From Candidatus Hydrogenedentota bacterium (lineage in GTDB: Bacteria; Hydrogenedentota; Hydrogenedentia; Hydrogenedentales; SLHB01): a stretch of 42,303 bases of DNA. How positions within the stretch are numbered: position 1 is the first letter of the stretch; every line of letters begins with the position of its first letter. Below the pieces are notes generated by a model. That model was not told where the DNA came from. It was given only the letters and a program-made list of their open reading frames with translations, and did no database searches. Location: contig JACRLJ010000014.1 of NCBI GenBank assembly GCA_016215105.1, positions 17,506-59,808 on the forward strand. Direction: 5' to 3'. Positions 16,848-23,317 of the stretch are shown one piece after another. Made by a program: the position numbers and the translations under genes.

Positions 16848-17942
16848 TCAATCCAGCAGCCCCTGCCCCACGACGCGGGTTTCGCCTTGAACTTGTTCGA
16901 GTTCGATGGGGGCTTCGCCGGAGTATTCCTGAATCGTTTCGGCGAGGGCCGGGGAATGGGTGGTGATCCAGAGTTGGGATTTCTTGCCGGCGTGAGCGAT
17001 CATGCGGGCGAGGGGCGGGAGCAAGTCGGGGTGGAGGCTGGTCTCGGGTTCGTTGAGGGCGACCAAGGGCGCGGGGCGTGGGCTCATCAGCGCGGCGAGC
17101 AGACACAAATAGCGCAGCGTTCCGTCGGAGAGTTCGTGGGCTTCGAGCGAGCGGTTGACGCCGGGCATACGGAGCGCCACACCGAATCGCGCACGGTCTA
17201 CGTCGGCTTCGAGATCGAGCGTGGCGCCGGGGAAGGCTTGGTCAATCGCTTGGGCCAGCGCTTCCGTGTCACCTTCGATCTCGATGGTGTGAAGCGCCGC
17301 TGCGAGGTCCTGGCCATCGTGACTTAACACCGGGGTGTGCGAGCCGATCTGGGGCTGGCGTATGGGCGCGTGGTGATCGGTTCGAAACTGGTGGTAGAAC
17401 CGCCAGCCGGTCATGATCTCGCGGATATGGGACAACTCTGGATAGAGGTGTGGCTCGCGAACTTGCGCGATTGCAGATTCGGACTTCGAGAGACGCATGG
17501 GATAGGCCTGACGCGCGCCGTCGCGGTCGCGAACCCACGTGGTACCCGTATCGCGTTCGAGGAGCCAGGACTTCTTTTGACGTGATGGCGTAAACCAGAG
17601 AGACTCCTCCTTCACGCAGGGGTCCATCAGAAATGCGGATAGATCGTTTTGCGTCGGAAGCCCGAGGGTAAGCGCATAGGTGAAATCATCGAGTGCGACG
17701 CCCAGACGGAGTTGTTCCGATTCTCGCTTTCTCGCGCCGGCCCACATCACCGATGGCATACCACCTTCCAAGGCAAGTGTGCGCGCGAGCTCATTCGAGG
17801 CAGCTTTGGCGAGCAGGAAGATGGATTGATAGAGATTGCTCTTACCGCACCCGTTCGGGCCGGTGAGCACGTTGATGCGCTTGAGGCGCAGGCGGAGCTT
17901 GCGAATCGAGCGGTAGCCGGCGATTTGAAGCTCGTTGATCAT
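16848..17942 (-). CDS. SMC/RecF-like AAA ATPase (COG4637/AAA_21 type)
   Basis: A 364-residue ATPase with the ABC-type head of the SMC/RecF/OLD group: Walker A GPNGCGKSN (about residue 28), a short middle region without a long coiled coil, signature-like ELSDGTLRYL (about 268), Walker B PLVALNEPETSLHPD (about 290) and a switch His in WITTHSPAL (about 325). There is no TOPRIM nuclease domain, so it is not an OLD nuclease. Such stand-alone ATPases occur in repair and in defence-like settings; the role here is not established. Its start overlaps the preceding gene's stop as ATGA, so the two are translationally coupled. Confidence 0.85.
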   Translation of the reverse strand: MINELQIAGYRSIRKLRLRLKRINVLTGPNGCGKSNLYQSIFLLAKAASNELARTLALEGGMPSVMWAGARKRESEQLRLGVALDDFTYALTLGLPTQNDLSAFLMDPCVKEESLWFTPSRQKKSWLLERDTGTTWVRDRDGARQAYPMRLSKSESAIAQVREPHLYPELSHIREIMTGWRFYHQFRTDHHAPIRQPQIGSHTPVLSHDGQDLAAALHTIEIEGDTEALAQAIDQAFPGATLDLEADVDRARFGVALRMPGVNRSLEAHELSDGTLRYLCLLAALMSPRPAPLVALNEPETSLHPDLLPPLARMIAHAGKKSQLWITTHSPALAETIQEYSGEAPIELEQVQGETRVVGQGLLD

Positions 17943-18313
17943 TCGTCCGCCAACGACACCGTGACGAAATCACCGGGTTTGATGAAGGCGAGTATGCTGG
18001 GATCGCCTTCGAGGCGGCCGAGTATGTTCACCGCGGTGACAAGGCGGCATTCCTGCCCGTGCGAGACGGGGGTTGGTCCGTAGGGCAGGGCGAGCGAGCT
18101 TCCCTGCACCCAATAGCAGATTGTTCCCGGGGGAACCACATCGGTCGCGTTCTTCTCCAAGCATGCTTCCACGGGGAGATCGAAGTACACTTCCTTACCC
18201 CAGGTATTCGCGCGAGAACGGTGCGGCAAGGCGTTCACGAGGCCCCTCGCTGTCGGTGTGTCTTCGAGTACTCCGACGGCTTCTCCCGTACCCCACGTAA
18301 TGCGGATGCGCAT
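17939..18313 (-). CDS. Cyclophilin-like fold protein (TM1367-like)
   Basis: A 124-residue protein of the prokaryotic cyclophilin-like family. Typical phrases are MRIRITWGTGEAVGVLEDTP, TARGLVNALPHRSRANTWG, EVYFDLPVEA, PPGTICYWVQGSSLALPYGP and a C-terminal FIKPGDFVTVSL. The family has a cyclophilin-type beta barrel without the known isomerase active site, and its activity is unknown. The start at 18313 is fixed by AAAGGAGG 6 nt upstream; a longer in-frame reading to 18400 has no such site. A -10-like TATAGT lies about 25 nt upstream. It is the first gene of a two-gene operon with the ATPase, with an ATGA overlap. Confidence 0.8.
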   Translation of the reverse strand: MRIRITWGTGEAVGVLEDTPTARGLVNALPHRSRANTWGKEVYFDLPVEACLEKNATDVVPPGTICYWVQGSSLALPYGPTPVSHGQECRLVTAVNILGRLEGDPSILAFIKPGDFVTVSLADE

Positions 18314-18837
18314 AGGTTCCTCCTTTTCGCGAACCACTATACACGATACACGCGTCTTACGGTCGGCGCGAAGTCCGCTGACGCGCCCTCTTGAGGACAT
18401 GAAATCGCAAGCCGCTTGTTTTCAACGGGTGGTTCTCGCGATAGGAAGCGACGATCAATTGGGGAGGCGAGCCTACGGTTGCGCACCGAACGATAAAGTT
18501 CTGTGCCGCCCCAACGGGAGGATGAGGGCCTCCCGTCCACGGCGGCAAACCGCGCTTGTGCTTCGGGGGGTAGCCACGCCGCGAATTAACACTGCTGTAA
18601 AGGTTTTGGACAGAGTGATCAATTCCTGGACGTATCGCGTCTGACGCGAAGGCTTGAAGAAGAACGACACGGAGGCGTTGATTGCGCCAGGATACTTGAG
18701 ATCCCTAGCGTTTCCAGCGACTGTAAGGAAATTCCTGGGACTTGGTACGCCACTTGCTCCCTATTCCGTGATTGTGGACAGTCGGGTGGCTTCGGAAAAA
18801 GCCCGGGGCCTTCAGGGCACAGTGGGCGGATATCGAA
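18314..18837. other. Intergenic stretch with one strong hairpin, no supported gene
   Basis: About 520 bp between divergent genes. Short open frames exist on both strands but none has a ribosome binding site, a recognisable motif or good length. The one clear structure is an 8-bp perfect stem, ACGGGAGG (18514-18521) with CCTCCCGT (18529-18536), closing a 7-nt loop. No T tract follows. Confidence 0.4.
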
Positions 18838-19053
18838 ATGGACGGGGAAGACAGCAAATCGGATGTTGCGAATCAGGACTGGTCGTTGCGCCGCTACAAC
18901 CGAGCGCACGTGTTTCGAGTATATGAGTTGTGCGGACGTGATGTTGGACGCGCTGCAAGCCTGCTCGAATTGACGCAAAACGAGGTGAAGCGATGGGTAG
19001 AGTCCTCCGACGACGATTCGATGGCGCCGGGAGGCAGGAGGCATATCCGGTAG
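18838..19053 (+). CDS. Mini-protein consisting of a Fis-type helix-turn-helix
   Basis: A 71-residue frame whose core, about residues 14-50, matches the Fis-type DNA-binding tail of NtrC-family regulators: RAHVFRVYELCGRDVGRAAS followed by LLELTQNEVKRWV. There is no AAA domain or receiver. GGCGGA lies about 7 nt upstream of the ATG at 18838; a TTG at 18772 would add 22 residues of unlikely sequence. It may be a free DNA-binding protein or the residue of a lost larger regulator. A V4R/AAA/Fis regulator is encoded on the opposite strand 600 bp away. Confidence 0.55.
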   Translation: MDGEDSKSDVANQDWSLRRYNRAHVFRVYELCGRDVGRAASLLELTQNEVKRWVESSDDDSMAPGGRRHIR

Positions 19054-19169
19054 GGCAGAAGGAGTTTCACGGAGTACATTCGCGCATTTGGCGCGGCCCG
19101 GTGCGTACACCGTTGACCGGGACCTAGAAAGCAGTTGCGGCCGTTAGTTCAGTGAGGAGAGCAATTATC

Positions 19170-19388
19170 ATGACGTACCTGATTTGGAAAGTGGAGACCT
19201 CGACGGGACAGGCTATCCGTGCGATGCCAGTCTTGTTTACAACACTCGAGCAGGCGCACGCCGAGGCCAGCGCTCTGAACGATCGCTTCCAGGGACACAG
19301 CACAGGGTACAAGTACGTAGCGAAAGAGGCGCGCCCTGACCTGATTCAGTCGGTAGCGCACGCAGAACGGATACTCGAGTCGCATTAA
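19170..19388 (+). CDS. Small protein of unknown function (72 residues)
   Basis: A short soluble protein (start MTYLIWKVETSTGQAIRAMP) with no recognised family. The ATG at 19170 follows GAGGAGA (19154-19160) at a 9-nt spacing, and a strong intrinsic terminator lies 90 bp downstream, so it looks like a genuine transcription unit. Predicted layout is beta strands, then two helices (LEQAHAEASALNDRF and PDLIQSVAHAERILES). No cysteines, signal peptide or membrane helix. Confidence 0.6.
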   Translation: MTYLIWKVETSTGQAIRAMPVLFTTLEQAHAEASALNDRFQGHSTGYKYVAKEARPDLIQSVAHAERILESH

Positions 19389-19480
19389 TCGCCGCTTCGT
19401 CTCGGCGCTGCGAGGCGCCGCCGCGGGGATTTCATCCGTGGTTTCAATGAGCTGCGCATCACCCCGAAGGTGGCGGGTTC

Positions 19481-19531
19481 GGCGCCGCGTTAGGCAAATG
19501 ACTCCTTGCCAAGCGCGGCGCCAATTTTTTT
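19481..19531 (+). terminator. Strong Rho-independent terminator
   Basis: GGCGCCGCG (19481-19489) pairs with CGCGGCGCC (19514-19522); an inner GGCAA/TTGCC pair (19493-19497/19506-19510) extends the stem around an 8-nt loop, and seven T residues follow (19525-19531). It ends the transcript of the 72-residue protein. The T tract is only on the plus-strand side, so it does not serve the convergent regulator gene. Confidence 0.85.
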
Positions 19532-19631
19532 GCTGCGGTCTCACACGGCAAGGACTCAGTCCGTGATGGCACGGTGGGTTCTCATTCGCGCGCTACGACG
19601 ATTGCGCACGGAGGGAAGTTCGCAGGTCCCC

Positions 19632-21299
19632 TTACTCCAACCCCATGCGCTTCAGCGCGCGCCACAGCGTGGTGCGGCCCACATTGAGCAATTTCGCGGC
19701 GTGACTGCGGTTTCCCTTGGTGCGGCGCAGGGCAGCGCGGATGACCTCCGGGCTCAATTCCTGAGGCGCCGGTGCGATTCGGGTAGCTAGGATGTCGTCC
19801 GGCAAGTCCTCGGCAGCCAGCGCCGCCCCGCTGCTCATCAGTACCGCATGTTCAATTACGTTGCGTAATTGCCGAAGATTGCCGGGCCACGCGCAGTCCA
19901 GAAGCGCTTTCTTGAACTCGGGCGCCATCGCGGTGTCCGCTCGCTGGTAGCGCGCCTGGGCCTCGCGCAGAAAAGCATCCGCCAAACGCAGGATATCGTC
20001 GCCACGCTCTCGCAGCGGAGGCAGTTCAATTTGCGCGATAGCCAACGCATAGTATATGTCCTCGCGCAAGACCCCGGACGCCATGGCCTGGCGCGGGTCC
20101 ATCTGCGTTGCGGCGATGATACGAACATCCACTTTCACAGGCGCTTCCGCCCCGAGCGGGGTCACTGTGCCGTCCTGCATGGCCCGCAGAAGTTGTCCCT
20201 GGGTCTCCGGGCCTAGCTTGGTAATCTCTTCGATGTATATCGAGCCGCCATTCGCCCGCTCCAGGGCTCCCGCATAGGGGCGGACCGCGCCCGAGACGGC
20301 ATCCTTGGCAAATCCGAACAGCTCCTGGTTCAGAAGCGCGGGGGTCAGCCCCGCGCAGTCAATCGCAACGTAGGGCCGATTCTTGCGCGGACCGCCAGCG
20401 TGCAGGGCACGCGCCAGGGTAGCCCGTCCCGTGCCTCGTTCGCCCACAATGAGCACCGGCGCGGGAGTCGTCATGGCCGCGCGAGCCCGCTTCATGGGGG
20501 TCTCCATCGATTCGGAGGCGGCGACCATGCTCTCGAGCATTAGGTCGGACCGCAGCCGGCGATTCAGGTCGTTCAGGGACGCCTGGACGCGGTGAAGCTC
20601 CTGTCGCGCAGCGGCGAGCCGTTCGTCGCGCTGGGTCAATTCGGCCTCGATCGAAGTCATCTTGAGGGCGAGTCGAGCCCAATCGGCCTCGCCGCCCCAT
20701 TCGGGATCGAGCTTGGACACGAAGCGGCAGCATGGATCTCCTTTGGCAATGCATTCCGTCTCGCTGGTGATGACTCTGCGTCCGACGATTTCGCTGATGT
20801 GACCCGCGAAGTAGCCCGCCGTGTACCAGCAGACCGGGTAGTCGAGCGGGTCCAGTCCGACCCGGTGGGTCGTAGCTTCCGTGTTTCCGCGCAGCAGAAT
20901 TTCCCCGTAGAGAGTCCGCGCGTCGAGGTCGAACTCAAAGCGAATTGGCTCGGCAGTATAACGGCCCTCCAACTGGCCGAAGACTTGGCCCGCCTGAAGC
21001 GCGAGCCGAGTATTGCTTTCAAACACGCCGAAATGGCGATGGGCGTCACGCCTGCCTTGCTCGAAGCCAACGCGGTAGGCGAGCATGCGCGATCGAGAGA
21101 CACCAAGGATCTCGAGCCAGTGTCTCCGCTCGACGGCAAGATGCTCGGCGTCAACGAACACGCCGACGCGGTCAAGTAAAGTTAACTTTCCACGACTTGG
21201 GTTAAGCTCGAGCCACTGACACCGATCCCCTTCAATGTAATGAGCGAGGACAGGAGGGAGTTCCAGAAAGATCTTGGAGCTTAGCTTCGTAGGGGGCAT
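19632..21299 (-). CDS. XylR/DmpR-like regulator: V4R sensor, AAA domain, Fis HTH, with altered sigma-54 motifs
   Basis: A 555-residue transcription regulator. Residues 1-205 form an XylR-N/V4R-type ligand-sensing part ending in a cysteine cluster (C183, C190, C191); 210-255 is a coiled-coil linker; 258-500 the AAA domain; 518-552 a Fis HTH (GNRSHAAKLLNVGRTTLWRA). Key AAA residues depart from active enhancer-binding proteins: Walker A is GERGTGR with Arg292 for Lys, the sigma-54-contact loop GAFTGA reads DAVSGA (333-338), and Walker B has E357-E358 for Asp-Glu. The arginine-finger region LREDIYYAL is kept. It may act without sigma-54. AGGTGG lies about 8 nt before ATG. Symmetric TGAAACA half-sites surround its promoter. 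Confidence 0.85.
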   Translation of the reverse strand: MPPTKLSSKIFLELPPVLAHYIEGDRCQWLELNPSRGKLTLLDRVGVFVDAEHLAVERRHWLEILGVSRSRMLAYRVGFEQGRRDAHRHFGVFESNTRLALQAGQVFGQLEGRYTAEPIRFEFDLDARTLYGEILLRGNTEATTHRVGLDPLDYPVCWYTAGYFAGHISEIVGRRVITSETECIAKGDPCCRFVSKLDPEWGGEADWARLALKMTSIEAELTQRDERLAAARQELHRVQASLNDLNRRLRSDLMLESMVAASESMETPMKRARAAMTTPAPVLIVGERGTGRATLARALHAGGPRKNRPYVAIDCAGLTPALLNQELFGFAKDAVSGAVRPYAGALERANGGSIYIEEITKLGPETQGQLLRAMQDGTVTPLGAEAPVKVDVRIIAATQMDPRQAMASGVLREDIYYALAIAQIELPPLRERGDDILRLADAFLREAQARYQRADTAMAPEFKKALLDCAWPGNLRQLRNVIEHAVLMSSGAALAAEDLPDDILATRIAPAPQELSPEVIRAALRRTKGNRSHAAKLLNVGRTTLWRALKRMGLE

Positions 21300-21311
21300 T
21301 TGTGTTCCACC

Positions 21312-21476
21312 TGAAACAGTTGCGATGCGAGAAGAATATACCCAGTGGCAAGAGAAGTCAACTGTTTCACACTAGCCAAGAAGGATCGCAAGTAACAACG
21401 AATTTGTAAAGCTGTAATCCAGACTGCCGCGCGGCATGAAACAGCACACAGACATCTCGTTCCATGTATGTTTCAG
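21312..21476 (-). promoter_or_regulatory. Promoter and four symmetric TGAAACA half-sites upstream of the V4R regulator
   Basis: On the minus strand TTGACT (plus 21356-21361) is followed after 17 bp by TATTCT (21333-21338), or after 15 bp by TATATT, a sigma-70-like promoter for the gene at 21299. TGAAACAGTTG (21312-21322) and its exact complement CAACTGTTTCA (21359-21369) bracket it, the latter overlapping the -35. A second opposed pair, TGAAACAG (21437-21444) and TGTTTCAG (21469-21476), lies further upstream. The layout suggests autoregulation by the Fis-type HTH. Confidence 0.55.
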
Positions 21477-21500
21477 CGCGAATTGCGCTCGGAACGTTAT

Positions 21501-22352
21501 CTATAAATTACTCTTGGTAGATTGGAACCGTTTCAGTACAAAGAACAGAACTACGGAGAGGACGGCGAAGGCGAGACTGAATATTTGCTGGTCGGAGAGC
21601 GCAAGAACATGCGTGGGGTTATGGTCACCCCGGAGATACTCGTTGAAAAACCGCCATAGCCCGTAAAGTATAAAGTACACCGGCATCGTAAAGCCTTGGA
21701 AGGGATGCCAGTACTTGCGCAACAATAGGAGGGAAACACAGATGGCAATCAGGGCCAAGAACTCGTAGAGCTGGGTGGGATGCATGGGCAAAGACCACTG
21801 ATCGTTCATGGAGATCTTGCTGAAGCGCTGCACATGGTCCAAGAAAGGGGGACTGCCAGTGGCGTCCTGACCCACGTCAAATGGAACACGTGGAAAGCGA
21901 ATCCCCCAAGGCAGTGATGTCGGCAACCCGTAGCAGCATCCGTTGAGGAAGCATCCAATTCTGCCGAAGGCGTGGCCTAACGCAAGATACGGGAACCCAA
22001 CATCCACGGTCTTCCAGAAGCTCATATTCCGGCGCTTCAAATACCAGTAACCGAAGAGAATAGCTGGGGGTGGCCCCCCCTGGAACACCAGTCCGCCGCG
22101 CCAGACGGCAATCCAACCTATTGGGTCGTTCCAGGAGTAGGAGTCGGAGAACATAATGATATGCAGGACGCGGGCGCCGGCTAAGCCAAGAAGTAGGACC
22201 CAGAATGCCAAGTCCGCGACTACGTTGGGGTCCAGCCCGGCTCTCCGGGCCTCTCTCTGAATGAAGTAAAGGGAGGTTAGGAAACCCAGCGCCATCATCA
22301 ACCCGTACGAGTGAACGGTCAGAGGACCGATCTTACACAGGGTTGGGAACAC
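21501..22352 (-). CDS. lgt: Prolipoprotein diacylglyceryl transferase
   Basis: A 283-residue inner-membrane enzyme that transfers diacylglycerol from phosphatidylglycerol to the lipobox cysteine, the first step of lipoprotein maturation. Diagnostic parts are the N-terminal HSYGLMMALG (His near residue 14), the signature GHAFGRIGCFLNGCCYG near residue 130 with its essential Arg and Asn, MHPTQLYE near 195, and about seven membrane helices. The start is GTG at 22352 with GGAGG 6 nt upstream. It overlaps the end of lspA by 20 nt and is the last gene of the ileS operon, so the first two lipoprotein enzymes are made together. Confidence 0.95.
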   Translation of the reverse strand: MFPTLCKIGPLTVHSYGLMMALGFLTSLYFIQREARRAGLDPNVVADLAFWVLLLGLAGARVLHIIMFSDSYSWNDPIGWIAVWRGGLVFQGGPPPAILFGYWYLKRRNMSFWKTVDVGFPYLALGHAFGRIGCFLNGCCYGLPTSLPWGIRFPRVPFDVGQDATGSPPFLDHVQRFSKISMNDQWSLPMHPTQLYEFLALIAICVSLLLLRKYWHPFQGFTMPVYFILYGLWRFFNEYLRGDHNPTHVLALSDQQIFSLAFAVLSVVLFFVLKRFQSTKSNL

Positions 22353-22863
22353 GTGGTTCCTCCGTGGGATTCTGTACGTTACGCCAACTTAATATGAGGA
22401 GAAATACTCCCGTGCATATCGCGGAGTCGGCTAGGTTAAACGCGGGAAAACGCTTCCAGGGGAATTCAAAGGGAACAAAGTAGAAGTTTACCTGGAGAAA
22501 ATCAGTAACGACTCCGAACCAGAAGCGATCAATGATGTTGCCGATGGCGCCACCCGCGACCAGCCCCCACGCGATAGTTTGAATACGGGACGCGGGATCG
22601 AGGTGTCTGTAAAGATAAACTAACACACCACAGGCAAACAACGGCATGATTTTCGCCAAGTAAGGCCGGTCTTGGAAAATGCCGTTCACGAGTCCGGGAT
22701 TCTGCTGGTGAGTGAAGAAGAAGAACACTTCCTCGCGGCCAGCAAACGGATTTGGCATGAACTGTATCTCACTTCGGACTATCGCCTTCGAGATCTGATC
22801 GGACACGACGACGAAGATGAAGATCGCGAGGATGAGGAGGAGCTGCTCTTTGCGGGATTTCAA
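22333..22863 (-). CDS. lspA: Lipoprotein signal peptidase (signal peptidase II)
   Basis: A 176-residue inner-membrane aspartyl protease that cleaves prolipoprotein signal peptides after lgt action. Motifs present: SDQISKAIV (about 24), NPGLVNGIF, GGAIGNIIDRFWFGVVTDF with the first catalytic Asp (about 110), and FPAFNLADSAI with the second (about 140). Four hydrophobic segments. The frame stays open upstream through the dksA-like gene, so length alone misleads; I take the TTG at 22863, 10 nt after that gene's stop, which gives the family's usual length. No strong ribosome binding site is visible, consistent with coupling. Confidence 0.9.
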   Translation of the reverse strand: MKSRKEQLLLILAIFIFVVVSDQISKAIVRSEIQFMPNPFAGREEVFFFFTHQQNPGLVNGIFQDRPYLAKIMPLFACGVLVYLYRHLDPASRIQTIAWGLVAGGAIGNIIDRFWFGVVTDFLQVNFYFVPFEFPWKRFPAFNLADSAICTGVFLLILSWRNVQNPTEEPRVPNPV

Positions 22864-22873
22864 GGGATCTACT

Positions 22874-23242
22874 TCACGCTGCGCCGTACTTCTCGCGCTT
22901 TGACTGGCATTCGATGCAGAAGCGTGCGGACGGGAAAGCTTCCAATCGTTTGACACTGATGTCTTTGGAGCAGCCCTCACATTCTCCGTAGGAGCCGCTG
23001 GTGATCCGTTTGAGTGCGTCGGTAACGTCCTGCAACCATTGGGACTCGCCACTCGCGATGTGCAGCGCGGTTTCACGTTCGAAATTATCCGTGCCAGCTT
23101 CCGCAAACCCCGCGAAATCCCCCCCGTTTTCACTGGTGGTTTCGTAGAGCGTGTTCTCTTCGATACCGCGGATGCTCGCCACCAAATGGTCGCGCTCAGC
23201 CAAGAGAAGTTTCTCGAATTTCTTGGCGTCCCGTTTGTTCAT
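22874..23242 (-). CDS. TraR/DksA-family zinc-finger regulator
   Basis: A 122-residue protein: an N-terminal helical hairpin (about 1-80) and a C4 zinc finger, CEGC-x17-CIEC (about 88-112), as in DksA/TraR proteins that bind RNA polymerase through the secondary channel. The helix-loop tip is acidic but the exact Asp-Ala pair of DksA is not evident (ENGGDFAGFAEAGTDNFERE). AGGAGA and AAGG precede the ATG at 23242. It sits between ileS and lspA in one operon. Confidence 0.88.
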   Translation of the reverse strand: MNKRDAKKFEKLLLAERDHLVASIRGIEENTLYETTSENGGDFAGFAEAGTDNFERETALHIASGESQWLQDVTDALKRITSGSYGECEGCSKDISVKRLEAFPSARFCIECQSKREKYGAA

Positions 23243-23317
23243 ACCTTAATGTCTCCTAGTCCGTCTTATCCGCAACAACCTAATCAAACAATGCCATCGA
23301 TTCATTACCGGCAGGTC

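Noticed and set aside
18258-18644. 128-codon plus-strand frame across the cyclophilin-like promoter
   Set aside because: No ribosome binding site or recognisable sequence, and it overlaps the start of a well-supported gene.
22863-23133. Long N-terminal extension of lspA
   Set aside because: The extension would overlap the whole of the dksA-like gene in another frame and has Ser/Pro/Arg-rich shadow composition.
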